Assembly (NCBI RefSeq): GCF_004403305.1
Contig: NZ_SOHE01000065.1
Location: forward strand, 421-50,914
Length of the DNA: 50,494 nucleotides
Direction: 5' to 3'
DNA from: Cryobacterium frigoriphilum
GTDB taxonomy: Bacteria > Actinomycetota > Actinomycetes > Actinomycetales > Microbacteriaceae
In this document: in pieces, positions 16,312 through 24,571 of the stretch
Numbering within the stretch: position 1 is the stretch's first letter
Layout: every line of letters begins with the position of its first letter
Translations under genes and position numbers: made by a program
The notes under the pieces: model-generated
Database searches by the model: none
Told to the model about the DNA's origin: nothing
The model's input: the letters and a program-made list of their open reading frames with translations, nothing else

Positions 16312-17753
16312 GCGGCCACCGCCAGCTGGCGGGTGAGCTGGGCGAGGCGATCCCAGGCCGCGGTTGCGGGGGTCTGGTCGTCCATGCGCTGCTGCAGAAA
16401 CGCGGTGATCGCGGCTTCGTGCGTGACGGCGGCGTCGACGAGGGGGTTGGTTCCGGTGCGGTAGGCACCCACGTCGAGCAGATCCTGCGCGTTCTGGCGC
16501 GCGGCGAGCACACGGCGCAGGGTGCCGGCCACGCGGTTGCGCTCGGCGGTGTTCACCCGAGAGGCGACCCTCGAGATGGAGGCGAGGGCATCGACCGAGG
16601 GAAAATGACCCATCACGGCGAGTTTGCGGTCGAGCACGACGTGGCCGTCGAGAATCGAACGGGCGGCGTCCGCGATGGGCTCGTTGTGGTCGTCGCCGTC
16701 GACGAGCACGGTGTAGATGCCGGTGATCGAGCCGGTTTCACCGGTGCCGGCGCGTTCGAGCAGCCGAGCAAGCAGCGAGAACGTCGACGGCGGATAGCCT
16801 CGGGTCGCCGGCGGCTCCCCCACCGACAGACCGATTTCGCGCTGGGCCATGGCCACGCGAGTAAGCGAGTCCATCATGAGCACGACGTGTTTACCCTGAT
16901 CACGGAAGGATTCGGCGATGCGGGTCGCGGTGAATGCGGCGCGCAGGCGCATCATCGCCGGTTCATCAGAGGTCGACACGACCACGATCGAGCGGGCGAG
17001 GCCCTCGGCTCCGAGGTCGTCTTCGAGAAACTCGCGCACCTCGCGGCCCCGCTCGCCGACGAGGGCGATGACCGACACTTCGGCATCCGTTCCCCGGGCG
17101 ATCATCGACAGCAGCGAAGATTTCCCGACTCCAGAGCCGGCGAACAGGCCCATACGCTGGCCGCGCCCCATGGTCGTGAGGGTGTCGAGCACCCGCACCC
17201 CGAGCTGCAGGGGGGTGTCGATGCGGGCACGCCCCATGGCCGAGGGACTCTCGTTGTCGAACGACACGAAGGCATCGACCGTGAGCGGGCCCTTGCCGTC
17301 AATCGGGCGACCGAGGCCGTCGACGACCCGGCCGAACAGGCCGGTGCCGGTCGGCACCAGCAGGGGCGTGCCGGCGGCTCGGGCGGGCGCACCGGCCTGC
17401 AGTCCGGTGAGGCGGCCGAGCGGCATGCAGCGCACGCCGTCGCGCGTCGTCGCAACAACCTCCGCGTCGATGCGCGGGTTGTCGCCAATCGTGACGAGGT
17501 CACCGATCGCCGCGGGCAGGCCACGCAGCTCGACGCTGAGGCCGACGATCGAGGACACGACGCCGACACGCTCCGGCAGGGCGGCACTGAGGGCCGGGGT
17601 GAGGGTGTCGGTGCGCGGGCGCCAGGCCGAGGCAGCGGTCGGGGCAGGCGCAGCAGAGCCAGCCCCAGCAGCCGGCTTGGCAGCCGCCGGACTCGTCGGC
17701 ACCGGGGCAACCACGGTCGGCGGCGTCGCGAGGGTGAATCCCGCGGGGCTCAC
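16308..17753 (-). CDS. fliI: Flagellum-specific ATPase FliI
   Basis: Hexameric F1-beta-like ATPase that energises substrate unfolding for export. 481 residues with Walker A GSGVGKS at 206-212, VGERGREVREF at 232-242 and Walker B VLMMDSLTRVAMAQREI at about 291-307 (Asp295). A ~45-residue Ala/Pro-rich extension precedes the conserved N-terminal beta domain. The GTG start overlaps the fliH stop (GTGA). Confidence 0.97.
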   Translation of the reverse strand: MSPAGFTLATPPTVVAPVPTSPAAAKPAAGAGSAAPAPTAASAWRPRTDTLTPALSAALPERVGVVSSIVGLSVELRGLPAAIGDLVTIGDNPRIDAEVVATTRDGVRCMPLGRLTGLQAGAPARAAGTPLLVPTGTGLFGRVVDGLGRPIDGKGPLTVDAFVSFDNESPSAMGRARIDTPLQLGVRVLDTLTTMGRGQRMGLFAGSGVGKSSLLSMIARGTDAEVSVIALVGERGREVREFLEDDLGAEGLARSIVVVSTSDEPAMMRLRAAFTATRIAESFRDQGKHVVLMMDSLTRVAMAQREIGLSVGEPPATRGYPPSTFSLLARLLERAGTGETGSITGIYTVLVDGDDHNEPIADAARSILDGHVVLDRKLAVMGHFPSVDALASISRVASRVNTAERNRVAGTLRRVLAARQNAQDLLDVGAYRTGTNPLVDAAVTHEAAITAFLQQRMDDQTPATAAWDRLAQLTRQLAVAA

Positions 17754-18436
17754 AGTCGCGCCCCGGTGAGGGCGGCCTTGGCACGCGCGAATGCGCTTGC
17801 GAGGCGGGCGTCGAGAAAGCCATCGGAAAAGTCGACGACAGCATCACCGCGATTGAGCGTCGGGTCAGCCACGAGTTCGACCCCGGGCAGGTCCGCGGTG
17901 GCCGAGCCGAACATGCTGCCGCTCACCGTGCTGTTGAGCACGAGCACATCGGCTGGGTGCATGCGCACGGTGCGGGTCTCTGCTTCATCGGCCTGGCCAA
18001 GCGCCCGTTCGAAGGCGCGGCGGGCAGAGGTCTCCGTGTCAGCCAGTTCAAAGCCGATGACCGCCTCAGTCAGTTCGAGGGCCGTGTCGATGAGTGCCGA
18101 CTCGACCTCGCGAATGTTGGGCGCGGCCTTCGCTTCTAGGGCGGCGGCCGCGGCGCTCAGTAGGTGCACGGCACGGTCGATGCGGGCCTGTGCCGCCTGC
18201 GCGGCAGCCTGCTGGGCTGCCTCGACACGGTCGGTCTGCGCGGCCGCCTCGACGGCGGCGGCCCGCAGCCCTGCGGCGTACCCGGCCGAGTGGCCGGCCG
18301 CGCGCGCCTGTTCGCGAATCTGTACCGCGGCATCCGTCTGGGCAGCCGTCTCAGTGTGCGTCGCCACGTTCAGTCGCGGAAAGACGAGGCTGGAGAACCC
18401 GGCCGGCACCGCACCTGCGCTAGTTGACATACTCAT
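17750..18436 (-). CDS. fliH: Flagellar export protein FliH
   Basis: Regulator and anchor of FliI. About 228 residues. A central Ala/Gln-rich coiled coil (ARAAGHSAGYAAGLRAAAVE) is followed by the conserved C-terminal part (ESALIDTALELTEAVIGFEL, then RMHPADVLVLN). The ATG at 18436 or 18430 lies within the last codons of fliG. The frame is open further upstream but that region is fliG antiframe and is not FliH-like. Confidence 0.9.
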   Translation of the reverse strand: MSMSTSAGAVPAGFSSLVFPRLNVATHTETAAQTDAAVQIREQARAAGHSAGYAAGLRAAAVEAAAQTDRVEAAQQAAAQAAQARIDRAVHLLSAAAAALEAKAAPNIREVESALIDTALELTEAVIGFELADTETSARRAFERALGQADEAETRTVRMHPADVLVLNSTVSGSMFGSATADLPGVELVADPTLNRGDAVVDFSDGFLDARLASAFARAKAALTGARL

Positions 18437-19436
18437 CTTCAGCTCCGCGGCCGATGGTGATCGAACCCTGGGCTTCGAGGTCGCGGATGGCGCGCACGAT
18501 CTCGGCGCGGGCGTCTTCCACCTGGCGCACTCGTACCGGGCCGAGGCTCTTCGTCTCGTCGTCGAGGATGTCGCGGTTGCGCTCGGACAGGTTCGCGCGA
18601 ATGACCTCGACGACGGCACTCGAGGTGCCCTTCATGGCCGTCGCGAGGATGCTCGCGTCGATTCCGCGCAGAACCTGCTGCACGTCGCGGCTCTCCAGCC
18701 GCACGATGTCGGTGAAGGTGAGCATGTGTGAGCGCACCTCGTCGGCGAGGGCCGGGTCTCGGGCGTCGAGGCCTTCGAGCAGGGCTCGTTCCGTGGCGGC
18801 ATCCGCTCGGTTGATGATCTCAACGAGCGGCTGAACACCGCCCACGACCTCGATCGGGTCGCGTGAAACGCTCGCGCCCACCCGCAGCTTCAGGGTGTCG
18901 GTCACGATCCGGATCGCCTCGGGAGAAGCGCTGCCCATGGTGGCGATGCACAATGCCACATCAGTGCGCAGGGGGTCGCTCATGCCGCTCAAGACAGCGG
19001 ATGCTCGTTCGCGACTGAGGTGCGCGAGCACGAGCGCGACCGTCTGAGGCAGCTCGCCCTCAAGCAGGTTGATCACGGCCGGCGCGTCGGAGGAATCGAG
19101 AAACTCGAAGGCCTTGCCGGCCAGGGAACTGGCTACCCGGGCCATTACACCGGCGGCACGGTCCGACCCGTACGACGATTCCAGCAGACCGCGGGCAAAG
19201 TCGTGGCCGCCCTGCGAGTGCCGTCCACCGCGCCGGGAGATCTCCTGAAACTCCATGAGAATGCTCTCGGCGAGCTCGGCGTCGACCTTGTTTAGCTGGA
19301 TCAGTTCGGCCGTGATCACTTCTGCTTCGGCATCGGTGAACTGCTTCATGACGTCGGTTGCCTGCAGCGAATTCATGTTCATGAGCACGACGGCAACCTT
19401 TTGCGCGCCGTTCAGCGTCTGAGGTACGTCATTCAC
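18420..19436 (-). CDS. fliG: Flagellar motor switch protein FliG
   Basis: C-ring rotor protein that contacts MotA. 338 residues. Three helical domains are recognisable: N-terminal (LNGAQKVAVVLMNMNSLQAT), middle (HLSRERASAVLSGM), and C-terminal torque helix region (LTFTDIVRLESRDVQQVLRG). The GTG start overlaps the fliF stop by 4 bp. Confidence 0.96.
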   Translation of the reverse strand: MNDVPQTLNGAQKVAVVLMNMNSLQATDVMKQFTDAEAEVITAELIQLNKVDAELAESILMEFQEISRRGGRHSQGGHDFARGLLESSYGSDRAAGVMARVASSLAGKAFEFLDSSDAPAVINLLEGELPQTVALVLAHLSRERASAVLSGMSDPLRTDVALCIATMGSASPEAIRIVTDTLKLRVGASVSRDPIEVVGGVQPLVEIINRADAATERALLEGLDARDPALADEVRSHMLTFTDIVRLESRDVQQVLRGIDASILATAMKGTSSAVVEVIRANLSERNRDILDDETKSLGPVRVRQVEDARAEIVRAIRDLEAQGSITIGRGAEDEYVN

Positions 19437-21034
19437 GAGGATTGCCGATCACTCATAAGGCTGCGGAGGTAGTCAGCCGTGCGGTGCGGATCGATCCGGG
19501 CGAGGTTGTCGATCTCACCACGACGCAGGTCGCCCTCGGTCGGTGGCGTCAGGAGTTCGGTCGGTGCATCAATCGGGCGCGGAGCGAACGGCGCCGCCAG
19601 GGCGATCGGCATAGTCATGCCGCCGAGGGCGTTCTGCTGGGTCAGTGCGTCAAGTTCGTCGAGTTCGTCCATGCCCACGGTCTCACGGCTCTGGCGGCGC
19701 GAGCGGCGAGCGTAGACCAGCAGCGACGCGACGACGGCGAGCACGATACCGACGGTGATGACGATCGTACGAATGAGTTCGGCCTGAGCGGCGGCGGCGG
19801 TTGCAGCCTCCGAAGCAGCCAGGGCTGCGGCGGCAGCGGCAGCGCCGGTGGCGTCGAAGGCCATCACCTCAACGGTGACCGCGTCGCCGCGGGTCGCGTC
19901 GATGCCGGCGGCCGATGAGACGAGCGAGGTGATGTCGGCTACGTTCAGGCCGGCGACGTCGGCGTTCAGCGCGACCGAGACGGTCTGGCGGTTGATCTGG
20001 CCGGCCGGAATCACGGTCGACTCGGTGACCTTGTTGACCGCGTTGTTGCGGGTCGTGGACTCCGAGTCGAAGGTGCCGTCCCCTCCGGTGTCGACCGCGG
20101 CGGTGTCGGTACCCAGCACGCCGCCGGCGGTCGCGCCGGTTCCGGTGTAGGTCTCGGTGTCACTGGTCTCGGTGAGCGCCGGGGTGTCGACGGGGTTGGT
20201 GAAGGTCTCTTCAACGCGTTCACCGGTCTGGCTGCTCATGTCGGCGGCCACCACGACGGTCGCATTGCCGCTGCCGACGACCTTGTCGAGCATGGCCTGC
20301 ACGGCGCCGCGCACGCGACCTTCGTAGTCGGTGGCCTGCTGCCCGGCGGTGCCGGTTGCTCCCACACCCACGGCCGAGAGCACGGTTCCGGCAGCGTCGA
20401 CGACGGCGACATCGCTGGCCTTCATGCCGTCGATCGACGCACTCGTGAGGTGCACAATGGCCTGAACCTGGTCGCTGCTCAGCGTCACACCGTTGCTGGT
20501 CTGCACGAAGACGGATGCCGTGGGGGTGCCCTGCTCAGACACGAACACGCTCTCCTCGGGGATCGCGAGCTGAACGGATGCGTTCTGCACCCCGTCAAGG
20601 GCCATGATCGTCGAGGCGAGTTCACCCTCGAGAGCACGCTTGTAGGTGACCGACTGCTGAAACTCGCTCGAGGTGACACCCATCGTGTCGAGCAGTGAGT
20701 ACCCGCCGGTGCTGTCGGAGGGGAGCCCGGCCGCGGCCGATTTCAGGCGCTGGGCGTAGACATCCGCTTCGGGAACCATGATCGTGGCGCCGCCGTCGGC
20801 GAGTTCGTAGCTGATGGCATCCGCCTGCAACTGTTCGACGATGGTGTTCGCGTCGGAGCCGCTGAGGCCGCTGAACAGCGGGGTGTAGGCGGGCTTGGCG
20901 GCCCACATCGTGAGGGCGGCGATGCCGAGCACGAGCACGGCGACGCCGATGATCGCGAGGGTGCGCTGGCCGACCGTGAACGCCTTGATGGCGTTACCGA
21001 AGCGTCGGAATGCCGACGTCATCTGGGCGGGCAT
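19433..21034 (-). CDS. fliF: MS-ring protein FliF
   Basis: Forms the membrane-embedded MS ring around the export gate. 533 residues with an N-terminal membrane helix (LAIIGVAVLVLGIAALTMWA), ring-building motifs (AKPAYTPLFSGLSGSDANTI; TYKRALEGELASTI; NASVQLAIPEESVF), a C-terminal helix (LIRTIVITVGIVLAVVASLL) and a FliG-binding tail. The ATG overlaps the fliE stop. Confidence 0.97.
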   Translation of the reverse strand: MPAQMTSAFRRFGNAIKAFTVGQRTLAIIGVAVLVLGIAALTMWAAKPAYTPLFSGLSGSDANTIVEQLQADAISYELADGGATIMVPEADVYAQRLKSAAAGLPSDSTGGYSLLDTMGVTSSEFQQSVTYKRALEGELASTIMALDGVQNASVQLAIPEESVFVSEQGTPTASVFVQTSNGVTLSSDQVQAIVHLTSASIDGMKASDVAVVDAAGTVLSAVGVGATGTAGQQATDYEGRVRGAVQAMLDKVVGSGNATVVVAADMSSQTGERVEETFTNPVDTPALTETSDTETYTGTGATAGGVLGTDTAAVDTGGDGTFDSESTTRNNAVNKVTESTVIPAGQINRQTVSVALNADVAGLNVADITSLVSSAAGIDATRGDAVTVEVMAFDATGAAAAAAALAASEAATAAAAQAELIRTIVITVGIVLAVVASLLVYARRSRRQSRETVGMDELDELDALTQQNALGGMTMPIALAAPFAPRPIDAPTELLTPPTEGDLRRGEIDNLARIDPHRTADYLRSLMSDRQSS

Positions 21035-21354
21035 CAGGCCTGCATCCGCATGATCTCGGTGAACGCGTCAATGCCCTTGTTGCGAATGGCGGCGACGAGC
21101 TCGAGGGTAACCTGCGCCTCGGTCGAGGCGATCGTGGCGGCGGCGATGTCACCGACGCCGCCTTCGATGGCGTTCAGTGCGAGGCCGTTGGACGTGTTTT
21201 GCAGGGTCTGCACGTTCTCGACAGCGCCAGCGAGAGCCACGCCAAAGCTGGCGCCGCTGTCCTGGGTGCCCTGAGTGCTGGCGATCGAGGTGGTGCCTGC
21301 AACACCGGTGGTGCCGGCAACGCTCGACACCATGGAAATTGCGCTGAATGGCAT
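21034..21354 (-). CDS. fliE: MS-ring/rod junction protein FliE
   Basis: Connects the MS ring to the rod. 106 residues; the second half has the family signature (QVTLELVAAIRNKGIDAFTE, then IMRMQA). The first half is a Ser/Thr/Gly-rich N-terminus typical of FliE. It overlaps flgC and fliF by one base on each side. Confidence 0.95.
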   Translation of the reverse strand: MPFSAISMVSSVAGTTGVAGTTSIASTQGTQDSGASFGVALAGAVENVQTLQNTSNGLALNAIEGGVGDIAAATIASTEAQVTLELVAAIRNKGIDAFTEIMRMQA

Positions 21355-21740
21355 CAGCCACGACCAATCTGCAGGGCGGCCTCGTAGGCGGTCTTGGCCC
21401 GGTCTACGACGGCCGCGTTGGCCTGGTAGCCGCGCTGAGCCATGATGAGCTGGCCCATCTGCTCGGAAAGATCGATGTCGGGGTAGCGCACGTAGCCCTG
21501 AGCGTTGGCGAGGGGGTGCGTGGGTTCGTAGACGAGCTGACCCTCGGTGTCGCCAAGCGCGGCGTCGGCGGTGACGCCGGTGATGCCCTCGCCCTCCTGT
21601 GCGACGATGAAGCGCTCCTGGAAGGCCAGGTCGTCACCGCCGCGCACGGTGTTCGCGTTGGCGATGTTGTCGGCAATGGCGTCAAGCCATTTGCGGTGCA
21701 GATTCATGCCGCTGCCGGCGATGCTGATGGCGTCGGTCAT
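21354..21740 (-). CDS. flgC: Proximal rod protein FlgC
   Basis: Rod subunit. 128 residues with the rod N-terminal motif (ISIAGSGMNLHRKWLDAIAD, NIANANTVRG), the EGVYVPxHPxA-like block (EPTHPLANAQGYVRYPDIDL) and the C-terminal rod motif (AQRGYQANAAVVDRAKTAYE). Length is normal. Confidence 0.96.
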   Translation of the reverse strand: MTDAISIAGSGMNLHRKWLDAIADNIANANTVRGGDDLAFQERFIVAQEGEGITGVTADAALGDTEGQLVYEPTHPLANAQGYVRYPDIDLSEQMGQLIMAQRGYQANAAVVDRAKTAYEAALQIGRG

Positions 21741-22081
21741 TAGTTGGTCCTCATTGCGGTGCGCAGGCCGGTAACCGGGCCTTCAACGGCCTTGGCGGCG
21801 AACTGGTAGCGCAGCAGCGCTTCGGTGCTCGCCAGCGTCTCCACGTCGAGGTTCACGTTGTTGCCATTGAGCTTCGTCGGCTCATCGGAACGGGTCACGG
21901 TCGGTGAGATCACGCCACTGCCCTCTTCGATGGACCTCGCGAGGGCTCCTTCGAAGGAGACAACCTGAGCGCGGTAGTCGGGAGTATTAATGTTCGCGAT
22001 GTTGGTCGCGATGACACTCTGGCGCAGTGAAAGTGCAGTCAGCGTGCTGGCGAGTGCATTCGAGGTCACTGAGCCAAGCAT
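21740..22081 (-). CDS. flgB: Proximal rod protein FlgB
   Basis: First rod subunit and first gene of the long flgB-to-flgE operon. 113 residues; N-terminal rod motif (LRQSVIATNIANINTPDYRA), central LNGNNVNLDVE, C-terminal LLRYQFAAKAVEG. The ATG sits ~75 bp downstream of the sigma-28-type -10 box at 22157-22164. Confidence 0.95.
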   Translation of the reverse strand: MLGSVTSNALASTLTALSLRQSVIATNIANINTPDYRAQVVSFEGALARSIEEGSGVISPTVTRSDEPTKLNGNNVNLDVETLASTEALLRYQFAAKAVEGPVTGLRTAMRTN

Positions 22082-22156
22082 GATGTTCCGTTTCGTCGAC
22101 GAAAGACAAGACGGCCGATCCGTGGCCAGGGGTAAGCACTCCGTACTCGGTTATTG

Positions 22157-22184
22157 CTATCGGCTCGAAGTTGGGTGCCGTTAG
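22157..22184 (-). promoter_or_regulatory. Flagellar sigma promoter of the flgB operon
   Basis: Minus strand CTAAC-N15-GCCGATAG (-35 at 22180-22184, -10 at 22157-22164), identical in both boxes and spacing to the flagellin promoter. It places the early basal-body operon under the locus-encoded flagellar sigma factor. Confidence 0.82.
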
Positions 22185-22194
22185 CAGTGGGGGC

Positions 22195-22215
22195 AAGAAA
22201 TCTTAGGAATTTCTT
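22195..22215. promoter_or_regulatory. AT-rich perfect inverted repeat upstream of the flgB promoter
   Basis: AAGAAAT-N7-ATTTCTT, perfect 7-bp arms, 11 bp upstream of the flgB -35 box and 27 bp after the stop of the FliT-like gene. TTTCTT also recurs just outside the right arm. It is strikingly AT-rich for this genome. It could be an activator site or a weak terminator. Confidence 0.45.
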
Positions 22216-22241
22216 ACGGGTTTCTTTCGGTTAGCCTGCGC

Positions 22242-22577
22242 TTAACCTGCAACGTCGAGATAAACGGATGCTCCGGGGTTGCGTGCCGGGGGCACCGAAC
22301 GCACCGCGGCGAGATGCTGCAGGGTGACCCGCTTGGCCTTCTCGAGCTCCCCCACAATCTTGCGTTGGTTCACGAGCACGTCCTGAGCCCGCTCCTTGAG
22401 TTGCGCGGGCAAGGCCCCAAGATTCGTGGGCAGAACCCAATCGACACCAATCTCGCTGGTTGAGCCGGGCGCACGCTCCACGCGCCCGGTCGAAACCCCG
22501 TTCGCCGATCCCATGACCCGCGCGGCGTCATCCAACCGCAACTCCATATCTGCGAGAACTTTCTCCCAAGCGCTCAC
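22242..22577 (-). CDS. Small helical flagellar protein, FliT-like position
   Basis: 111 residues from the GTG at 22577, 4 bp after the fliS stop. The helical, charged segment LPAQLKERAQDVLVNQRKIV (continuing through GELEKAKR) and the C-terminus ASVYLDVAG resemble FliT/FlgN-type export chaperones. No confident family match by eye. The position directly after fliD and fliS suggests a chaperone for FliD, the classical FliT client. The frame is open upstream through fliS, but that portion is Arg/Cys-rich antiframe and not real. Confidence 0.7.
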   Translation of the reverse strand: MSAWEKVLADMELRLDDAARVMGSANGVSTGRVERAPGSTSEIGVDWVLPTNLGALPAQLKERAQDVLVNQRKIVGELEKAKRVTLQHLAAVRSVPPARNPGASVYLDVAG

Positions 22578-22581
22578 ACCC

Positions 22582-23016
22582 TCACCCAATCCCAAGATCT
22601 CCCCCGGCCCGCATCGGCGCGGTCTGCGCCGGCAGCATCTCGGCCGCTTCGTGCCAGGTCTGGCGCAGCGGCTCGAGCAGCGCAATACACTCCCGAGTGC
22701 GCGCCGGGTCGCGATTCGTGTTCGCGCCGGCCATCGCCGTCGACACATAGGTGTACAGCGCAAACAGCCCCTCGCCGCCGTCCCAGGCATCGATGTTCAG
22801 CGAGGTACTCAACTCCGAGACGATCGCCTGCGCGTGAATCAGGTTGTTCGAGGCGACCTGCCAGTCCTGCCCCTCTTGCGCGACCTCGGCGCGATTCAGG
22901 TCGAGCAGCAGGCGGTCGTAGAGCATCGTGAGCAGGCGTACCGGCGTGGCCGAGAGAATGGCGTCGCGGTTGTAACGGGCACGCTGAGCGGCTTGGGCTC
23001 CCATGGTCATCGTCAT
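22582..23016 (-). CDS. fliS: Flagellin export chaperone FliS
   Basis: Cytosolic chaperone that binds the C-terminal D0 region of flagellin and delivers it to FlhA. 144 residues with the FliS pattern: RARYNRDAILSATPVRLLTM, LYDRLLLDLNRA, then a helical bundle ending in an Ala/Pro tail. Three ATG codons (MTMTM) begin it; the first is used here. Confidence 0.94.
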   Translation of the reverse strand: MTMTMGAQAAQRARYNRDAILSATPVRLLTMLYDRLLLDLNRAEVAQEGQDWQVASNNLIHAQAIVSELSTSLNIDAWDGGEGLFALYTYVSTAMAGANTNRDPARTRECIALLEPLRQTWHEAAEMLPAQTAPMRAGGDLGIG

Positions 23017-23018
23017 TT

Positions 23019-24401
23019 CTAGTTGTTCGATTTCGAGGCGTTGAGGGACTCAACCTGGGCGGTCAGCCAGGCTGACTGGGCGTTCATGTTGCTGAGCTGA
23101 ACTTCGAGTGATGCGTAGGTTCGCTCAAGACTCGACCGCCGTGAGGTGAGGCGCAGGTCCCAGTTGTCGATCTGGGTGCCCAGATCTTTCACCAGGCTCT
23201 CCTGGCCGGTGATGCGCGCCGTGATCAGGCCGTCGTACTTGTCGGATGAACTCGTCGCGGCATCGGCGACGCGGGACGAGATCTCGGCCAGCACCGACTT
23301 CACGAACTCGGGATCTTCCGCCATCGCGGCGGCGAACTTGTCCGCGTCGTACTCCAGAGTGCCCGTCTTCGTAATGCTGATGCCGATCTCCGACGGCGAA
23401 CGGCCATCGACCGGATACGAGGCCGCGTTCATAATGAGCTGCTTCACGTCGCGCACTGTGCTGTCACCACTGAAGACCCCGCCAGAGACGACGGCAGCAC
23501 CGGAACTGTCGGTGCTGTTTACCACGGCCGATTTGGTGGAGATCAGGGCAAAGAGCGTATTGAGCGAGTCAACCAGGCCGCTGGCTATCTTGCTGACCGC
23601 CGCGTCGTCCCGGCTCACGCTCACCGTCACCGGGTCGTTCGAGACCGCAGACACCGTCACCGCCACGCCCGGCAGCAGGTCTTCAAAGGTATTCGTCGAC
23701 GACGTGATGGCTTGCTCGGCGCTCGTGCCCTTCCAGAGGGTGACGGATGCGTCCTGCGCGGTACGAATGACGGCCGCTCCGGTGTCGGTGAGCAGGTTCG
23801 TTGAAGTTCCGCCGTCGACCATGGCGCCCGTGCCGGCGTGCAGTTCGAAAGCGCTTTCTGCACCGGTCTCGTCACCGACGATCTGCAAGCGGTACTGGGT
23901 CTCGCCGGCCGCGTTGGTTCCCGAGGCAATCTTGGTGGCGGTGATGCCGGCATCCGCATCGTTGATCGCCGCGACGACGTCGTCGAGCGAGGTGCTCGCG
24001 GCGGTGATCGAGGTTTGAGTGCCATCGTTCGCGACGAGGGTGTAATCGGTGGTCGAGGCCACGGTCATCGCCGCGGTAACACCGGACTGTGACTGGGCAA
24101 GCTGATCGACGACGATGTCGAGGGAGCCGGACGTGGCGGTGCTCGCGGCCGATGTCGTGACGGTCGAGGAGCTGCTCTTCGCGGCGTAGATGTTGAGGGA
24201 GTCCGCGGTTGCGCTCTTGGCCGCGAGGGTGGCGAGCGAGGCGACCGAGGTGTTGAGCGCCTGCAGAGCGGTCGTGAGGGTGTTGCTGGTGGTGACCTTG
24301 GCCTTGAGCAGCGTCTGCGGCCCGGCCTCCAGGGTCATCAGCTGGTTAATCAGCGAGGTGGTGTCGAGGCCGCTGATGAGGCCGTCCACTGCCATTGACA
24401 C
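23019..24401 (-). CDS. fliD: Filament cap protein FliD
   Basis: Caps the growing filament and folds flagellin subunits. About 461 residues; N-terminal D0 (DGLISGLDTTSLINQLMTLE) and C-terminal D0 (DNWDLRLTSRRSSLERTYAS, then EVQLSNMNAQSAWLTAQVES) are typical. The GTG at 24401 has AGGAAAGG at 7 nt; the ATG at 24395 (MAVDGLISG) is an alternative. No GCCGATAG box is seen upstream, so it may depend on readthrough from fliC or another promoter. Confidence 0.95.
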   Translation of the reverse strand: MSMAVDGLISGLDTTSLINQLMTLEAGPQTLLKAKVTTSNTLTTALQALNTSVASLATLAAKSATADSLNIYAAKSSSSTVTTSAASTATSGSLDIVVDQLAQSQSGVTAAMTVASTTDYTLVANDGTQTSITAASTSLDDVVAAINDADAGITATKIASGTNAAGETQYRLQIVGDETGAESAFELHAGTGAMVDGGTSTNLLTDTGAAVIRTAQDASVTLWKGTSAEQAITSSTNTFEDLLPGVAVTVSAVSNDPVTVSVSRDDAAVSKIASGLVDSLNTLFALISTKSAVVNSTDSSGAAVVSGGVFSGDSTVRDVKQLIMNAASYPVDGRSPSEIGISITKTGTLEYDADKFAAAMAEDPEFVKSVLAEISSRVADAATSSSDKYDGLITARITGQESLVKDLGTQIDNWDLRLTSRRSSLERTYASLEVQLSNMNAQSAWLTAQVESLNASKSNN

Positions 24402-24439
24402 GATGCGGCCTTTCCTCAAGCTGATCTGCTTCACGCTCG

Positions 24440-24460
24440 ATCAGGGCGGTGTGCCCTGAT
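24440..24460 (-). terminator. Hairpin between fliC and fliD
   Basis: ATCAGGGC-N5-GCCCTGAT is a perfect 8-bp stem with a 5-nt loop, ~110 bp after the fliC stop and 39 bp before the fliD start. No T-tract. It may attenuate fliC readthrough so that flagellin mRNA exceeds fliD mRNA. Confidence 0.5.
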
Positions 24461-24464
24461 GAGT

Positions 24465-24514
24465 GTGGCGGCAACTGCGGAGCGAGGTCCAGTTCGCCCT
24501 GCCGTTGCCGCCAC
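24465..24514 (-). repeat. 11-bp inverted repeat downstream of fliC
   Basis: GTGGCGGCAAC (24465-24475) and GTTGCCGCCAC (24504-24514) are perfect complements around 28 nt. Together with the adjacent 24440-24460 hairpin it makes the fliC-fliD spacer highly structured. Probably part of the flagellin terminator or mRNA-stability element. Confidence 0.5.
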
Positions 24515-24571
24515 ATCAACGGACTACCGAGGTAGCCAATTGGTTACTGCTGGTGGAGATTGTGTGCGTTG

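Noticed and set aside
16137..18731. 864-codon open frame on the plus strand
   Set aside because: It is antisense to fliJ-fliI-fliH-fliG, all with clear family motifs. Long antisense frames are expected at this GC content, and the product is Arg/Gly/His-rich without domains.
22578..22790. N-terminal extension of the FliT-like frame through fliS
   Set aside because: The segment is Arg/Cys/Pro-rich antiframe of fliS; the GTG at 22577 gives a sensible helical protein 4 bp after the fliS stop.
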